From the NCBI GenBank assembly GCA_004297725.1, contig SCUS01000193.1, positions 1-64,000 of the forward strand: a DNA stretch of 64,000 bases. Direction: 5' to 3'. How positions within the stretch are numbered: the stretch's first letter is position 1; each line of letters begins with the position of its first letter. This document shows positions 1 to 11,691 of this stretch, piece after piece. The stretch is from Myxococcaceae bacterium (GTDB taxonomy: Bacteria; Myxococcota_A; Polyangia; Polyangiales; Ga0077539). The notes under the pieces are model-generated. The model was given only the letters and a program-made list of their open reading frames with translations. It was not told the origin of the DNA and ran no database searches. Both the position numbers and the translations under genes were made by a program.

Positions 1-184
1 GCTAGCCGCAGCGCGTCAGGGTTTGACGCGGGCCGTCATGCCCCGGGCGGGTCGAAACAGCGGTTTCTGCCCGCGAAATCACACGGGTTTTCGGCTTGGG
101 TGGTAACCGGATAGGCATGGGTCGCACCATCCCGCGACCACCACGTGATTCCGATGGGACGGGCGCTGATACACTCCCGCCCCC

Positions 185-2488
185 ATGAGAAGCGTCTTCG
201 CGCCCGCCCTCGCCCTCTGCCTCGCCGCGTGCTCCGAGCCCGCGACGACGGCCCCCGCGGACGCCGCCACCCCCGCCTCCGACGCCTCCGTCGACGCCCC
301 CTCCCCCGTCGACGCCCCTCCGCCCGCCGCCCCGCTGCGAGCGACCGCCCCCTACGTCCGCTACGTCGACCCCCGCATCGGCACCGGCGGCCTCGGCTTC
401 GGCACCGGCAGCGCCTACCCCGGTCCCCAGCGGGCCTTCGGGCTGGCGCGCCCGGGGCCCGACACCAGCAACGGCCGCGGCGACGCCCCGGTCTTCTCCC
501 ACTGCGCGGGCTACTCCTACGCCGACACGCACATCGGGAGCTTCAGCCAGCTCCACATGCACGGCACCGGCATCGTCGACTACGGGGCCCTCGGCTTCAT
601 GCCCACGGTGGGGATGTCCGCCGCCAAGACCGAGAACAACAACCGCCTGGAGCGCTTCCGCCACGAGCGGGAGACCGTCTCCGCGGGCTACTACCGCGTG
701 GCCTTCGAGGGCAGCGAGACCGTCACCGAGGTCACCGCCACGGAGCACGTCGCGCTCTACCGCGTGACCTTCCCCCGAGGCGCCGACGGGAACCTCCTCT
801 TCGACGTGGGCCACACGCTCTCCGAGGTGCGCGTCACGCAAGGCGAGGTGGAGGTCGACCCGATGGCCCAGGAGATCCGCGGCCGGGTGCGCTTCGAGGG
901 CGGCTACTCCGGCCGCGTGGACGGCGTCGACGCGTACTGGGTCGCCCGCGTATCCCGCCCCGTCGCCCGCGCCGGAACCTGGTCCGACGGCGCGCTCCAC
1001 CCCGACGCCCTCTCCCAGTCAGGGAGCACCGTGGGCGCCTGGCTCCCGGTCGACACCACCACCGACGGCAGCGTCACCGTGGCCATCGGGCTGTCCTTCA
1101 CCGACCTCGCCCACGCCCGCGCCAACCTCGCGGCCGAGGCCGCGGACCTCGACTTCGACCGGGTGCGCCGGGAGTCGTCCTCGCACTGGGAGTCGCTGCT
1201 CTCCAGGGTGCGCGTCGAGGCCCGCGGAGAGCCCGCGCTCACCGCCCTCTACACGGCCGTCTACCACACGCTGCTCATGCCCACGCTGGCCTCGGACGCC
1301 GACGGGACCTACCGCGGCGTCGACAAGATGGTGCGCCGCGCGGAGGGCTTCCGGTACTACACCGACCTCTCGCTCTGGGACACGTTTCGCACCGAGCACC
1401 CGTGGCTCACCATGGTCTACCCCGAGTACCAGCGGGACTTCGTCCGCTCGATCATGGCCATGGGCGACGTGCTCGGCTTCTACCCCCGCTGGCCTCTCGG
1501 AACCGGCGAGACCGGCGGGATGCTCGGCGACTGCGGCGCGCTGATGGTGGCCGACACCTGGCTGCGCGGGCTGCGCGACTACGACGCCGCCCACGCCTGG
1601 GACATCGCCCGCCGAGGGGCCTTCGCCACCCCCAGCCGGCGCGAGGCGCTGGGCGACTACCTCTCGCTCCACTACGTTCCCATCGAGGGCCGCGGGGCGA
1701 GCGCCTCGGCCACGCTGGAGTACGCCTACGCCGACGGCGCGCTCTCCCGCATGGCGCGAGGCCTCGGCCACGACGCCGACGCCGACGCCCTCGCCGAGCG
1801 CTCCCGCAACTACCGCAACCTGTACGACCCGGCGCAGCGCTTCCTGGTGGGGCGCGGCCGCGACGGGAGCTTCGCCCGCATGAGCCGCGTGGAGTCGTGG
1901 CAGGACTTCTACGCCGAGGGCAACGCGTGGCAGTACCTCTGGTACGCGCCGCACGACCTCGACGGGCTCTCGACGCTGCTGGGCGGGCGCGCGGCGATGC
2001 TCTCGCGCCTCGGGGAGATGTTCGACCTCTCGATGGAGGCGCGGCGCACCCCGCTGCCGGAGAGCTACTACTGGCACGGCAACGAGCCCGACATCCACGC
2101 GCCGTGGATCCCCTCGGCCTTCGATGACTTCGCGGCGGCGTCGCGCTATGTCGACTGGGTGCGCTCGACCCGCTACGGCATCGGGCCAGACGGCATCCCG
2201 GGCAACGACGACGCCGGGACCATGAGCGCCTGGTACCTCTTCTCGGCCCTCGGGGTGTTCCCCATCGCGGGCACCACCGACTGGCTGCTGGCGGCCCCCT
2301 CGGTGACCGAGGCGGAGGTGACGCTCGCAGGCGGAGCGACGCTGCGGGTGAGCGCCCCGGCGGCGGGCACCGGGGCCATGGGAGCGCGGTCGATCCGCTG
2401 GGGAGCCGAGACCCTGGAGCACCCCCGGATGACCCAGTCGCAGGTGGCGGCGGGCGGAGCGCTCACCTTCGATCTGGTGCGCCCGTGA
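185..2488 (+). CDS. GH92 family alpha-mannosidase lipoprotein
   Basis: Secreted glycoside hydrolase family 92 enzyme of 767 aa, expected to remove alpha-linked mannose from glycans with Ca2+ (family knowledge). A signal peptide ends in a lipobox (LAAC, Cys16), followed by an Asp/Ala/Pro-rich linker to about residue 55. GH92 landmarks are visible: LWDTFRTEHPW near 395, EGNAWQYLWYAPHD near 575, GNEPDIHAPW near 632 and GIPGNDDAGTMSAWY near 670. The usual Asp and Glu catalytic positions therefore look intact. The ATG is the first one in front of the signal peptide. The stop overlaps the GTG of the next gene by four bases, suggesting co-translation. The upstream 184 bases hold no gene I can support. 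Confidence 0.93.
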   Translation: MRSVFAPALALCLAACSEPATTAPADAATPASDASVDAPSPVDAPPPAAPLRATAPYVRYVDPRIGTGGLGFGTGSAYPGPQRAFGLARPGPDTSNGRGDAPVFSHCAGYSYADTHIGSFSQLHMHGTGIVDYGALGFMPTVGMSAAKTENNNRLERFRHERETVSAGYYRVAFEGSETVTEVTATEHVALYRVTFPRGADGNLLFDVGHTLSEVRVTQGEVEVDPMAQEIRGRVRFEGGYSGRVDGVDAYWVARVSRPVARAGTWSDGALHPDALSQSGSTVGAWLPVDTTTDGSVTVAIGLSFTDLAHARANLAAEAADLDFDRVRRESSSHWESLLSRVRVEARGEPALTALYTAVYHTLLMPTLASDADGTYRGVDKMVRRAEGFRYYTDLSLWDTFRTEHPWLTMVYPEYQRDFVRSIMAMGDVLGFYPRWPLGTGETGGMLGDCGALMVADTWLRGLRDYDAAHAWDIARRGAFATPSRREALGDYLSLHYVPIEGRGASASATLEYAYADGALSRMARGLGHDADADALAERSRNYRNLYDPAQRFLVGRGRDGSFARMSRVESWQDFYAEGNAWQYLWYAPHDLDGLSTLLGGRAAMLSRLGEMFDLSMEARRTPLPESYYWHGNEPDIHAPWIPSAFDDFAAASRYVDWVRSTRYGIGPDGIPGNDDAGTMSAWYLFSALGVFPIAGTTDWLLAAPSVTEAEVTLAGGATLRVSAPAAGTGAMGARSIRWGAETLEHPRMTQSQVAAGGALTFDLVRP

Positions 2489-3585
2489 AGCCCCTCACCC
2501 CCGACGCGCTCAGCCTCCCGCGGCCCACCACCGAGGTGCTGTCCTTCCGCCACCTGCTGACCGGGGCGATCGAGGACTTCCTGGCCGAGCAGGGGATGTC
2601 CTCCGGGGACTTCGCCAACGACGTCGCGGAGACCATCGTCGCGCTCTCCCGCTACCGCGAGGAGGGCACCGCGCTCTTCCCCGCGGTGTTCTTCTGCGAC
2701 GACCTCTCGCGCCTGCTCGACCAGCTCGGCGGGCACGACCCGGTGGTCGTCGGCGTCGGGCCTCGCACGGCGGTCACCACCCGGCGCGCCCTCAAGCAGT
2801 GCGCCCCGCTCGGCAAGGGCGCCTGGTCGATCTTCCTGGTGCGCACCGACGGCGAGTACCGGTACGGCGTGTTTCGCGCCGACGACTTCGTGCTGGGCGA
2901 CTCTCCCCTCTCGCGGCTGCGAGGGCTGCGAGACCCCTCGCTCTGCCTGCTCGGCATCGTGCAGCTCGCCGAGAACGTGCTCGAGGTGCGCAGCAGCGGC
3001 GGCGACGGCCGGCTGGTGCACCTGTCGGGCGCGCGCACCGACGCTCCGCCCGCGACGACCTTCCTCCACGCCCTCATGGCCGCCATCACCCGCGACGTCC
3101 CCGTCGCGCTGCGCCCCTCGACCGGGACCTTCTTCCGCCGCGTCCTCATCGACGCCCTGCGCTCGACCCACGGCTCGCTCATCGCCGTGCTCCCCCGGGG
3201 CGCGAGCGACCTCGGGCCCTTCGCCGACGGGCTGCTGCTGCCGGAGCCCATCGCCGTGGTCGAGGCGGTGGCCCGCTGGCAGCGCGAGGGCTCCATCGCC
3301 GCCCGCTCCGCGGTGCAGGGCCTCGGTCAACTGCTCGCCGGGATGCTCAGCGCCGACGGCATCACCCTCCTCGCCTCCGACGGATCGATCGTCGGCTACA
3401 ACATCTTCCTGCACCCTGGTCCTGGCGCGAGCATCGAGGCGGCCTCCCTGGGCGGCGCCCGCCACCGGGCCTTCCAGGCGCTCTCGTCGCAGGTGGGCCG
3501 CACCCTCGTCGCGGCCTTCGTGCGCTCCCAGGACGGCTACGCCGACTGCCGCATCGCCGACGCGGACGACCCCGTGTGGGGGTGA
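2485..3585 (+). CDS. DisA_N-like (diadenylate cyclase-like) protein
   Basis: 366 aa, GTG start overlapping the GH92 stop (GTGA). The C-terminal third resembles the DAC/DisA_N fold that makes c-di-AMP. ASDGSIVGYN stands at the DGA position (Asp299-Gly300-Ser301) and GGARHRAF carries the RHR motif (Arg326-His327-Arg328), in the canonical order and spacing. The Ala of DGA is replaced by Ser. The N-terminal 220 residues are unrecognised and could be the degenerate sensor module seen in DAC-like nucleotide-centric proteins. I infer either a genuine diadenylate cyclase or a sensor-only relative. No transmembrane segment is obvious, so it is probably cytosolic despite its coupling to an exported hydrolase. 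Confidence 0.6.
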   Translation: MKPLTPDALSLPRPTTEVLSFRHLLTGAIEDFLAEQGMSSGDFANDVAETIVALSRYREEGTALFPAVFFCDDLSRLLDQLGGHDPVVVGVGPRTAVTTRRALKQCAPLGKGAWSIFLVRTDGEYRYGVFRADDFVLGDSPLSRLRGLRDPSLCLLGIVQLAENVLEVRSSGGDGRLVHLSGARTDAPPATTFLHALMAAITRDVPVALRPSTGTFFRRVLIDALRSTHGSLIAVLPRGASDLGPFADGLLLPEPIAVVEAVARWQREGSIAARSAVQGLGQLLAGMLSADGITLLASDGSIVGYNIFLHPGPGASIEAASLGGARHRAFQALSSQVGRTLVAAFVRSQDGYADCRIADADDPVWG

Positions 3586-3597
3586 TGCAGCGCCTCG

Positions 3598-5988
3598 CTA
3601 CAGCGCCCGGAAGTTCATCCACGCGCCGTCGAAGAAGCCCGCCGCGCGCACGCCCTGGGCGCTGAAGACCATCGCGTCGGGCGCCGCGAACTGCGACGAG
3701 AAGGGCATGAAGCGGTAGAGCAGCCGCTCCGAGCCGGCGGTGGTGACGATGGCCGCGCCCAGGCGGTCGGGCCTCTCGGGGAACACCACCACCATGGCGG
3801 CGTCGGGGTGGCTGGCTCCGCCGAGGGTAAGCGCCGCGTCGCTCCAGCGGGCGTCGACGGTGGGGCGCACCACGTCCGCGCCCAGGCCCAGGTATACGAG
3901 CACGTGGGCGTCGCGCACGGCGGCGTCGACGGCGCTCAGCGGGAGCGCGCAGCCGTAGCCGTTGCCCGTCACGGCCCAGGACGAGACGAGGTACGCGGCG
4001 TACTCGCGCCACACCGCGGGGCCCGCGTCGGGGTACACGAAGCAGAACGGCTGCTGCAGCGCCTCGTTGAAGGGACCGTGCGTCCCGGGGCGCTTGCCCT
4101 CCTGCGGACCGATGGGGAGCTCGGCGTCGGGCACCTCCATCCGTCGCCCGTCTACGACGACGGCGGTGACGCCCGCGGCGCGCAGCGCGTGGCCGTCGAG
4201 CACCATCGAGCGGACGTTGGTGGCCGCGAGGGTGACGGTGCCGCCCTCGCGCGAGGAGACCACGCGGAGGTCGGCGGAGGGGTCGGTGGCGCTGCGGAGC
4301 GAGACGAAGGAGTGGCGCGGGTTCACCCACGGGCCCGGCGAGGTGAAGGTGAAGCGGGTCTCCGTCGGGTCGACCGTGTGCGTGCGGAAGAACTCGAAGA
4401 GCGGCGGCCAGTCGACGCAGTCGGCGCCGGCGGAGGCGTCGCCGTCCCACCAGTGGCCCGCGCCGGGCTGCTCGTGGGTCTGCACGTCCATGGTGAACAT
4501 CCTCGCGGCCGCGGTGAGGGCGCGCATCTCGCGGATGGGGACGTTGTCGTCGGCGGTGCCGTGGATGCCGTAGATGCCGCGGTGGGTGAGGTTGGAGAGG
4601 TAGCCCTGCGTGTTGCTCGACGCCTGCGAGCGGGCGAAGGCCCCTCGCGGCGCGGCGGCGCCCGTGTACGACTGAAACGACCCCCAGCCCGCGCTGGGGC
4701 CGATGGCCGCGAAGCGACCGGTGTGGTGCGTCCCGAGCTGCCAGGTTCCGTGGCCGCCCATGGAGTGGCCGGTGAGGTACACGCGCGTCGGGTCGACGCG
4801 GTAGCGCGCCATCGCGTCGTCGAGGATCTCCACGCCGTCGAGGCGACCCCACTGCTCCCAGTCGAAGCCGAAGGGGCGACGGTTGGTGGGGGCGACGATC
4901 CACAGGTCGCTCTTGGGCGAGTAGGCCTGCGCCTGGCCGATGCCCTCCACCCCGGCGCCGTGCAGCGTGAGCGCCATCCCATAGCGCCGCGACGCGTCGT
5001 AGGGCCTCGGCGGAACCACCCCGAAGTACTGCGCCGAGCGGTCGATGCGGGAGCGGAAGGTGACCCGCCGGGTGGCGTCCGCCGCCACCGTGGCGAGCTG
5101 GATGGTTCGCCGGTAGCTGGCTCGCAGCGAGGGGGAGTCGATGCGGAGGGTGACCGGCACCATGCGCCCGGCCTCGGCGGGAGCGCGCCGAGGCATCAGC
5201 CGAAACGGCACCTGCGTGACGGCCCCGGCGGGCAGCGAGGGGATGGCGATCTCCGTGGGCTCCCAGTCGTCGCCGGCCTCGACGCGCGCGGTGACACCGA
5301 GGGCCGGGGCGTCGGTGAGGTTGAGCACCGCGAGGCCGACGAAGCGCTCCTCGCGCTCGCCCACCGCGAGGTCCGGGGCGGTGAGGTCGGCGGTGTTGAG
5401 GTAGACCTCGTCGGCGGTCTGGAAGAGCTTCACCCGAAGGGCTCCGCGCGTCGCGGCGGAGCGCACCAGCACCGTGCTGCCGCCCTCGCGCACCGGCAAC
5501 GGAACCCGGATGCGCCCGGAGGCGTAGACGTCCCCCGGGAGCACGGCGCGGTCGACGTAGAGGGCGAGGGCCGTCTCGGCCTGAGCGAAGAGGTAGCGGC
5601 CCGCGGGGCGCTCGATGCGCGCGGCGGCGTAGACCACGCCCCGCCGGGAGCCGGTGGTGAGCTGGCCGTCGGTCCCGGGCTCCGGGTCGGACCAGTCGAC
5701 GCTCCAGGCGCCCTCGCTGACCGGCGCGGTGAAGCTCCCGTCCTCGATGGCGGGGACCACCTCGTCGGGCGCCCCCTGCGGCAGGAAGCCTACGCGCCAG
5801 TCGGGCATCGCGAAGGGCATCGGGTCGCCCTGGTCGATGACCGGCCGGGCGACCGGGACATCCGACGAGTCCGGAGGGGCGTCGGCGGAGGCGTCGACCG
5901 GGGCGGTGGCGTCCGGCGCGCCCGCAGCGGGGGCGTCGTCGGAGCAGCCGAGCAGGAGCAGCGGGAGCAGCGGGAGCACGCGGCGCAT
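3598..5988 (-). CDS. Secreted alpha/beta hydrolase (prolyl-oligopeptidase-like) lipoprotein
   Basis: 796 aa. The start was placed at the ATG before MRRVLPLLPLLLLGC, giving a clean lipoprotein signal (Cys15); upstream in-frame sequence is arginine-rich and lacks signal character. A linker with many Asp/Ala residues follows. The middle carries an alpha/beta hydrolase domain with the nucleophile elbow GHSMGGHG near residue 407, a likely acid in HGTADDNVP and a catalytic His in GAGHWWDG. The C-terminal 250 residues are unrecognised. Probable extracellular peptidase or esterase, substrate unknown. It converges with the DisA_N-like gene, with 12 bases between stops. Confidence 0.8.
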   Translation of the reverse strand: MRRVLPLLPLLLLGCSDDAPAAGAPDATAPVDASADAPPDSSDVPVARPVIDQGDPMPFAMPDWRVGFLPQGAPDEVVPAIEDGSFTAPVSEGAWSVDWSDPEPGTDGQLTTGSRRGVVYAAARIERPAGRYLFAQAETALALYVDRAVLPGDVYASGRIRVPLPVREGGSTVLVRSAATRGALRVKLFQTADEVYLNTADLTAPDLAVGEREERFVGLAVLNLTDAPALGVTARVEAGDDWEPTEIAIPSLPAGAVTQVPFRLMPRRAPAEAGRMVPVTLRIDSPSLRASYRRTIQLATVAADATRRVTFRSRIDRSAQYFGVVPPRPYDASRRYGMALTLHGAGVEGIGQAQAYSPKSDLWIVAPTNRRPFGFDWEQWGRLDGVEILDDAMARYRVDPTRVYLTGHSMGGHGTWQLGTHHTGRFAAIGPSAGWGSFQSYTGAAAPRGAFARSQASSNTQGYLSNLTHRGIYGIHGTADDNVPIREMRALTAAARMFTMDVQTHEQPGAGHWWDGDASAGADCVDWPPLFEFFRTHTVDPTETRFTFTSPGPWVNPRHSFVSLRSATDPSADLRVVSSREGGTVTLAATNVRSMVLDGHALRAAGVTAVVVDGRRMEVPDAELPIGPQEGKRPGTHGPFNEALQQPFCFVYPDAGPAVWREYAAYLVSSWAVTGNGYGCALPLSAVDAAVRDAHVLVYLGLGADVVRPTVDARWSDAALTLGGASHPDAAMVVVFPERPDRLGAAIVTTAGSERLLYRFMPFSSQFAAPDAMVFSAQGVRAAGFFDGAWMNFRAL

Positions 5989-6017
5989 GGCCGCGAGTGT
6001 CGCACGGGTTGCTGGGG

Positions 6018-7292
6018 CTAGAACGCCGCCGCGAGCCTCGCCGTCAGCTCCCCTGCGCTGCGCTCCTCGCCGGTCGCGGCGTGGAAGCGGGTGACCGTCC
6101 CGAAGAGCGAGGCGCGCCACGCGGGCGCCGGGATCACGTTGACCCCGAAGCTGCCGACGAGCTGCTCGTCTCCCCCCGCGGACAGGTTGGGATCGAAGCG
6201 CTCGCCCCTCACGGCGAGCTGCACGTTCGCGAGGTCGAAGGGGCGCACCGGCAGCGTGTAGGCGAGCTCGACGCTGGCGCCGAGGGCCTCGCGGGAGACG
6301 CCCGACCCGACGGCGCTGCTGGTCAGGTAGAGCATCTCCCCCTGGGCCCAGAGGCCCGCGTGGGCGAAGGTGAGGTCGGCCCCGACGAGCTGGGTGTTTC
6401 GCTCGCTGCCGATGGGCGCCAGGGTGCGGCCGATGGTGTTCACCGCCAGGTTGCGGTCGGTCGTGATGTTGCCCGTGTTGATCGCCGGGTCGTGCGAGTG
6501 CACCCAGCTCGCGCCGAGCGCGAGGCGATCTTGCGGGGCGCTCATGAAGAGCCGCCCCACGTCGAGGAGCACCCGGGCGGCGTAGAGGTAGTCCTCGACG
6601 GGCCCCGGAGCGCGCGAAGGACCGACGCCCAGGCGCCCCGCGCCGTTGGTCGCGGCGAGCCAGTAGTGAAGCAGCCCGCCAGCGATGCCTCGGGGGCTCG
6701 AATGCACCATCACGCCCACGTCACGGAAGGCGATCTTGGTCATCGAGTACACGTAGCCGGGCCGGTCGAGCATCACGAGCTGCGGCGCGAGCGTGGTCGC
6801 CGAGGCGCCGATGGGCAGGCGAAACTGCCCGACGCTCACGCCGACGGCGTCGTGCGGCGTCCACGTGGCGTGGAAGTCGAGCAGCGGCGAGTCAGGGACC
6901 ATCAGCCCGAGGCGCCCCAGCACCGTCAGGTTGCGGGCGAGCTGGGCGTCGACCCGGAGCACCGCGAAGCGCAGACGGAAGGCGTCCCTCGCCTGCGACG
7001 GCGAGGCCTCCGCCCAGGGGGTGAACCAGCCCGCGACGAAGCCGTGGAGCTCGACCCCGGGGGCCGACGGAGCCGCGGGCGCCGCGGACGCAGGCGCAGG
7101 CGCCGAGGGATAGGCCGCGGGATCGGCGGGCGCCCCGAGGGAGAGACGGATGCGTGGCGGCGCGGTCGGGGCGGGCTGCGCGGGCTGAGCGGGCTGGGCG
7201 GTCGGCGCGGTCTGCGCGAGCGCGACGCTCGGGGAGAGCCCGACGAGCACGGCCATGGCGGCGGCGCTGAGGGCGTAGCTAGCGCGCGTCAT
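6018..7292 (-). CDS. OprO/OprP-like outer-membrane porin
   Basis: 424 aa. The ATG at MTRASYALSAAAM gives a Sec signal peptide ending at ALAQ, followed by a Pro/Ala/Gln linker. The remainder is amphipathic beta-strand sequence ending in Phe, the usual outer-membrane insertion signature. The stretch WTPHDAVGVSVGQFRLPIG resembles the phosphate-selective porin O/P family. The start overlaps the 3' end of the upstream diheme cytochrome gene by 14 bases, so the two are co-transcribed. I infer a pore for an anionic substrate, possibly thiosulfate or tetrathionate given the neighbour. Specificity cannot be read from sequence. Confidence 0.75.
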   Translation of the reverse strand: MTRASYALSAAAMAVLVGLSPSVALAQTAPTAQPAQPAQPAPTAPPRIRLSLGAPADPAAYPSAPAPASAAPAAPSAPGVELHGFVAGWFTPWAEASPSQARDAFRLRFAVLRVDAQLARNLTVLGRLGLMVPDSPLLDFHATWTPHDAVGVSVGQFRLPIGASATTLAPQLVMLDRPGYVYSMTKIAFRDVGVMVHSSPRGIAGGLLHYWLAATNGAGRLGVGPSRAPGPVEDYLYAARVLLDVGRLFMSAPQDRLALGASWVHSHDPAINTGNITTDRNLAVNTIGRTLAPIGSERNTQLVGADLTFAHAGLWAQGEMLYLTSSAVGSGVSREALGASVELAYTLPVRPFDLANVQLAVRGERFDPNLSAGGDEQLVGSFGVNVIPAPAWRASLFGTVTRFHAATGEERSAGELTARLAAAF

Positions 7293-8163
7293 CGGGACGC
7301 CCCCCGCGCGGCCAGTCGCGGCTCCTGCGAGCGAAGTCGGGGCGGTCCTGGTGGATGAAGTAGTCGGCAAGGTCGTAGGACTCCTGATCGGTGAGGGTTC
7401 CGCCCTGGCCGAGCGGCATGTTCCAGCGGACGAAGGAGGCCGCGGTGTGGAGCCGGGCGAGGCCCGCGCCGTTGGTGTACGAGCGGGGCCCCCACAAGGG
7501 CGGAAACTGGTAGCTGCCGCCCGTGGAGACGCCCGCGCCGTCGGGGCCATGGCAGCTCGCGCACTTCTGGGCATAGAGCTGCGCACCGTGCGCGCGGTCC
7601 GGCGTGGGAGGGCTGGAGATGCGTCGGAAGCCCCGGTCGGGCGGGGTGCGACCGGCGGGGACGCCCCGGGAGAGGAAGCCCATGTACGCGACGACGGCGG
7701 CCATGTCCTCGCCCGTGGGATCGAGCGCCGTGCCGTTCATGCTGCGCTCGAAGCAGTCGTTGACGCGCCGCTCGAGGGTGTCGACCCGCCCGCTCCTCGA
7801 CCGGTACTCCGGGAACATCCCCGGCACCCCCACCCACGACGCGGCCCCCGCGCGGGTGCCCTCCTCCAGGTGGCAGCTGGTGCAGTGGAGCCCGTTGCCC
7901 ACGTGCTCGGGCAGCGTCTCGTAGGTGCGCGTGACGATCAGCTTCCCCCGGCGGATGGCGTCCCCCAGCGGCCCCTCGGGGATCGGCGCGGGCGCGGGCG
8001 CCCTCACCCCGGGATCAACGGCGCGCTCCACCACCACGACCGGCGCAGGCGCAGGCGCTCGCGACCCCGAGGCAGACAGAAACAGCAGCGGGGCCGCGAA
8101 GGTCACGACCAGGGCCCCGATGAAGAAGCCGATGGTCCTGTCGTTCTCGGTGGATGGATCCAT
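7279..8163 (-). CDS. tsdA: TsdA-like diheme cytochrome c (thiosulfate dehydrogenase / tetrathionate reductase family)
   Basis: 294 aa with an uncleaved-looking N-terminal membrane anchor (residues 11-30) and two heme sites, CTSCH (94-98) and CASCH (201-205). The segment around VGVPGMFPEYRSRSG and VNDCFERSMNG closely follows TsdA, and Cys137 falls where TsdA supplies the unusual Cys ligand to the active-site heme. TsdA interconverts thiosulfate and tetrathionate in the periplasm; direction varies between members. The start at MDPSTENDR was chosen because upstream in-frame residues are Arg-rich and lack signal character. The gene overlaps and precedes the porin gene. Confidence 0.82.
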   Translation of the reverse strand: MDPSTENDRTIGFFIGALVVTFAAPLLFLSASGSRAPAPAPVVVVERAVDPGVRAPAPAPIPEGPLGDAIRRGKLIVTRTYETLPEHVGNGLHCTSCHLEEGTRAGAASWVGVPGMFPEYRSRSGRVDTLERRVNDCFERSMNGTALDPTGEDMAAVVAYMGFLSRGVPAGRTPPDRGFRRISSPPTPDRAHGAQLYAQKCASCHGPDGAGVSTGGSYQFPPLWGPRSYTNGAGLARLHTAASFVRWNMPLGQGGTLTDQESYDLADYFIHQDRPDFARRSRDWPRGGRPDDAR

Positions 8164-8334
8164 GGTGCAGGAGACCACCGCAAGACACGTGCCCCACCTG
8201 CGGATCCATGCGAATCCGGCGCTTCGGCGAGCGTGAGGGCCCGGGAGCGGGGGGCGTGCCGTGAAACACACCTGAAACATTCTGAAACGCGCCGTGCAAC
8301 CCGCCGGGAGCGGCGGAGGGGCGCTCGCGGGCTG

Positions 8335-9030
8335 TCAGGGCCGGCGGTGCTTCTGGTAGATGTGATCGAACCAGTCGAAGACCGGCGCGAAGGCGGGATC
8401 GCTCGCGAGCGGCGGTCGCTGGCGGGTCCACCGGTTGCGCAGCGGCGAGGCGGGCGGGCCGTAGAGGGGATTGATCAGCGAGCACGCCGTGAGGTCGGCC
8501 GCGGAGAAGCGGTCGCCCACGAGGTAGGCGGAGGTGCCGAGGCGGCTCTTGAGCTCCAGCAGCACCTGCGGGAAGTCCTTCTCGGCGAGCTCGAGCGAGT
8601 CGTAGCCGCAGTAGTCCGACGCCATCTGGATGAGGCCCGGGCCCAGCAGCCGGGCGATGCCTGCGGCGCCTCGCAGCCGAGGGTCATGGCGGGCGGTGGC
8701 GAGGAGGTATCCCCGAACGCCCTTGCCGATCTTCTCGTCGGCCCAGGCGACGGCCTCCCTCGCGGCGGCCTTCTGCTCGGGGTCGGCGGGCCAGAGCGGG
8801 CTCTCGGGGTAGCGCGCGTCGAGGTGGTCGAGGATGGCGGTGGAGCCCACCACGACGCGCCCGTCGTCCTCGAGCACCGGGACCTGTCGGCTGCCGGTGC
8901 GGAGCTTGAGGAGCACCTGCCCCGCGCCGAAGAGCACCTCGTGCTTGCGGTAGGCGAGGCGCTTGTGATCGAGGGCCCAGCGGGCCTTCTCGGCGTAGTG
9001 CGAGACCTTGAAGAGATGGAGTACGCGCAT
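8335..9030 (-). CDS. Glutathione S-transferase family protein
   Basis: 231 aa from the ATG at MRVLHLFKVSHYAEKARW. The N-terminal thioredoxin-fold half contains RQVPVLEDDGRVVVGSTAI, the usual cis-Pro and glutathione-contact region. The C-terminal half is helical and contains LVGDRFSAADLTACS, the N-capping box found in most GSTs. Expected cytosolic and soluble, catalysing glutathione conjugation or reduction; substrate unknown. It is divergent from the hybrid kinase gene, with 149 bases between start codons. Confidence 0.88.
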   Translation of the reverse strand: MRVLHLFKVSHYAEKARWALDHKRLAYRKHEVLFGAGQVLLKLRTGSRQVPVLEDDGRVVVGSTAILDHLDARYPESPLWPADPEQKAAAREAVAWADEKIGKGVRGYLLATARHDPRLRGAAGIARLLGPGLIQMASDYCGYDSLELAEKDFPQVLLELKSRLGTSAYLVGDRFSAADLTACSLINPLYGPPASPLRNRWTRQRPPLASDPAFAPVFDWFDHIYQKHRRP

Positions 9031-9115
9031 CGTGGGGGAGCGGTATGGGGGAGCCGCCCGCGGACGTCCAGGACCCTCTACCCGACCAGCGCCCCTGGCG
9101 CAGCCCACTGAAGCG

Positions 9116-9139
9116 GGCGAGCGATTTTCTGGGCTCGCC
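9116..9139. promoter_or_regulatory. Inverted repeat upstream of the MASE1 kinase
   Basis: GGCGAGC, a 10-base spacer rich in T, then GCTCGCC: perfect 7-base arms. It lies about 40 bases upstream of the kinase ATG, in the divergent intergenic region. It could be an operator or a hairpin. No partner regulator is apparent, so the role is a guess. Confidence 0.3.
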
Positions 9140-9179
9140 GAGAGCCTCCCCCTGGGTACAGTACCGACAGCGGGGATCT

Positions 9180-11690
<2,511 letters not shown>

Positions 11691-11691
11691 G

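Noticed and set aside
1-184. Promoter for the GH92 gene
   Set aside because: A TTGACG-like and a TACACT-like sequence exist but not at workable spacing, so I could not support a promoter call.
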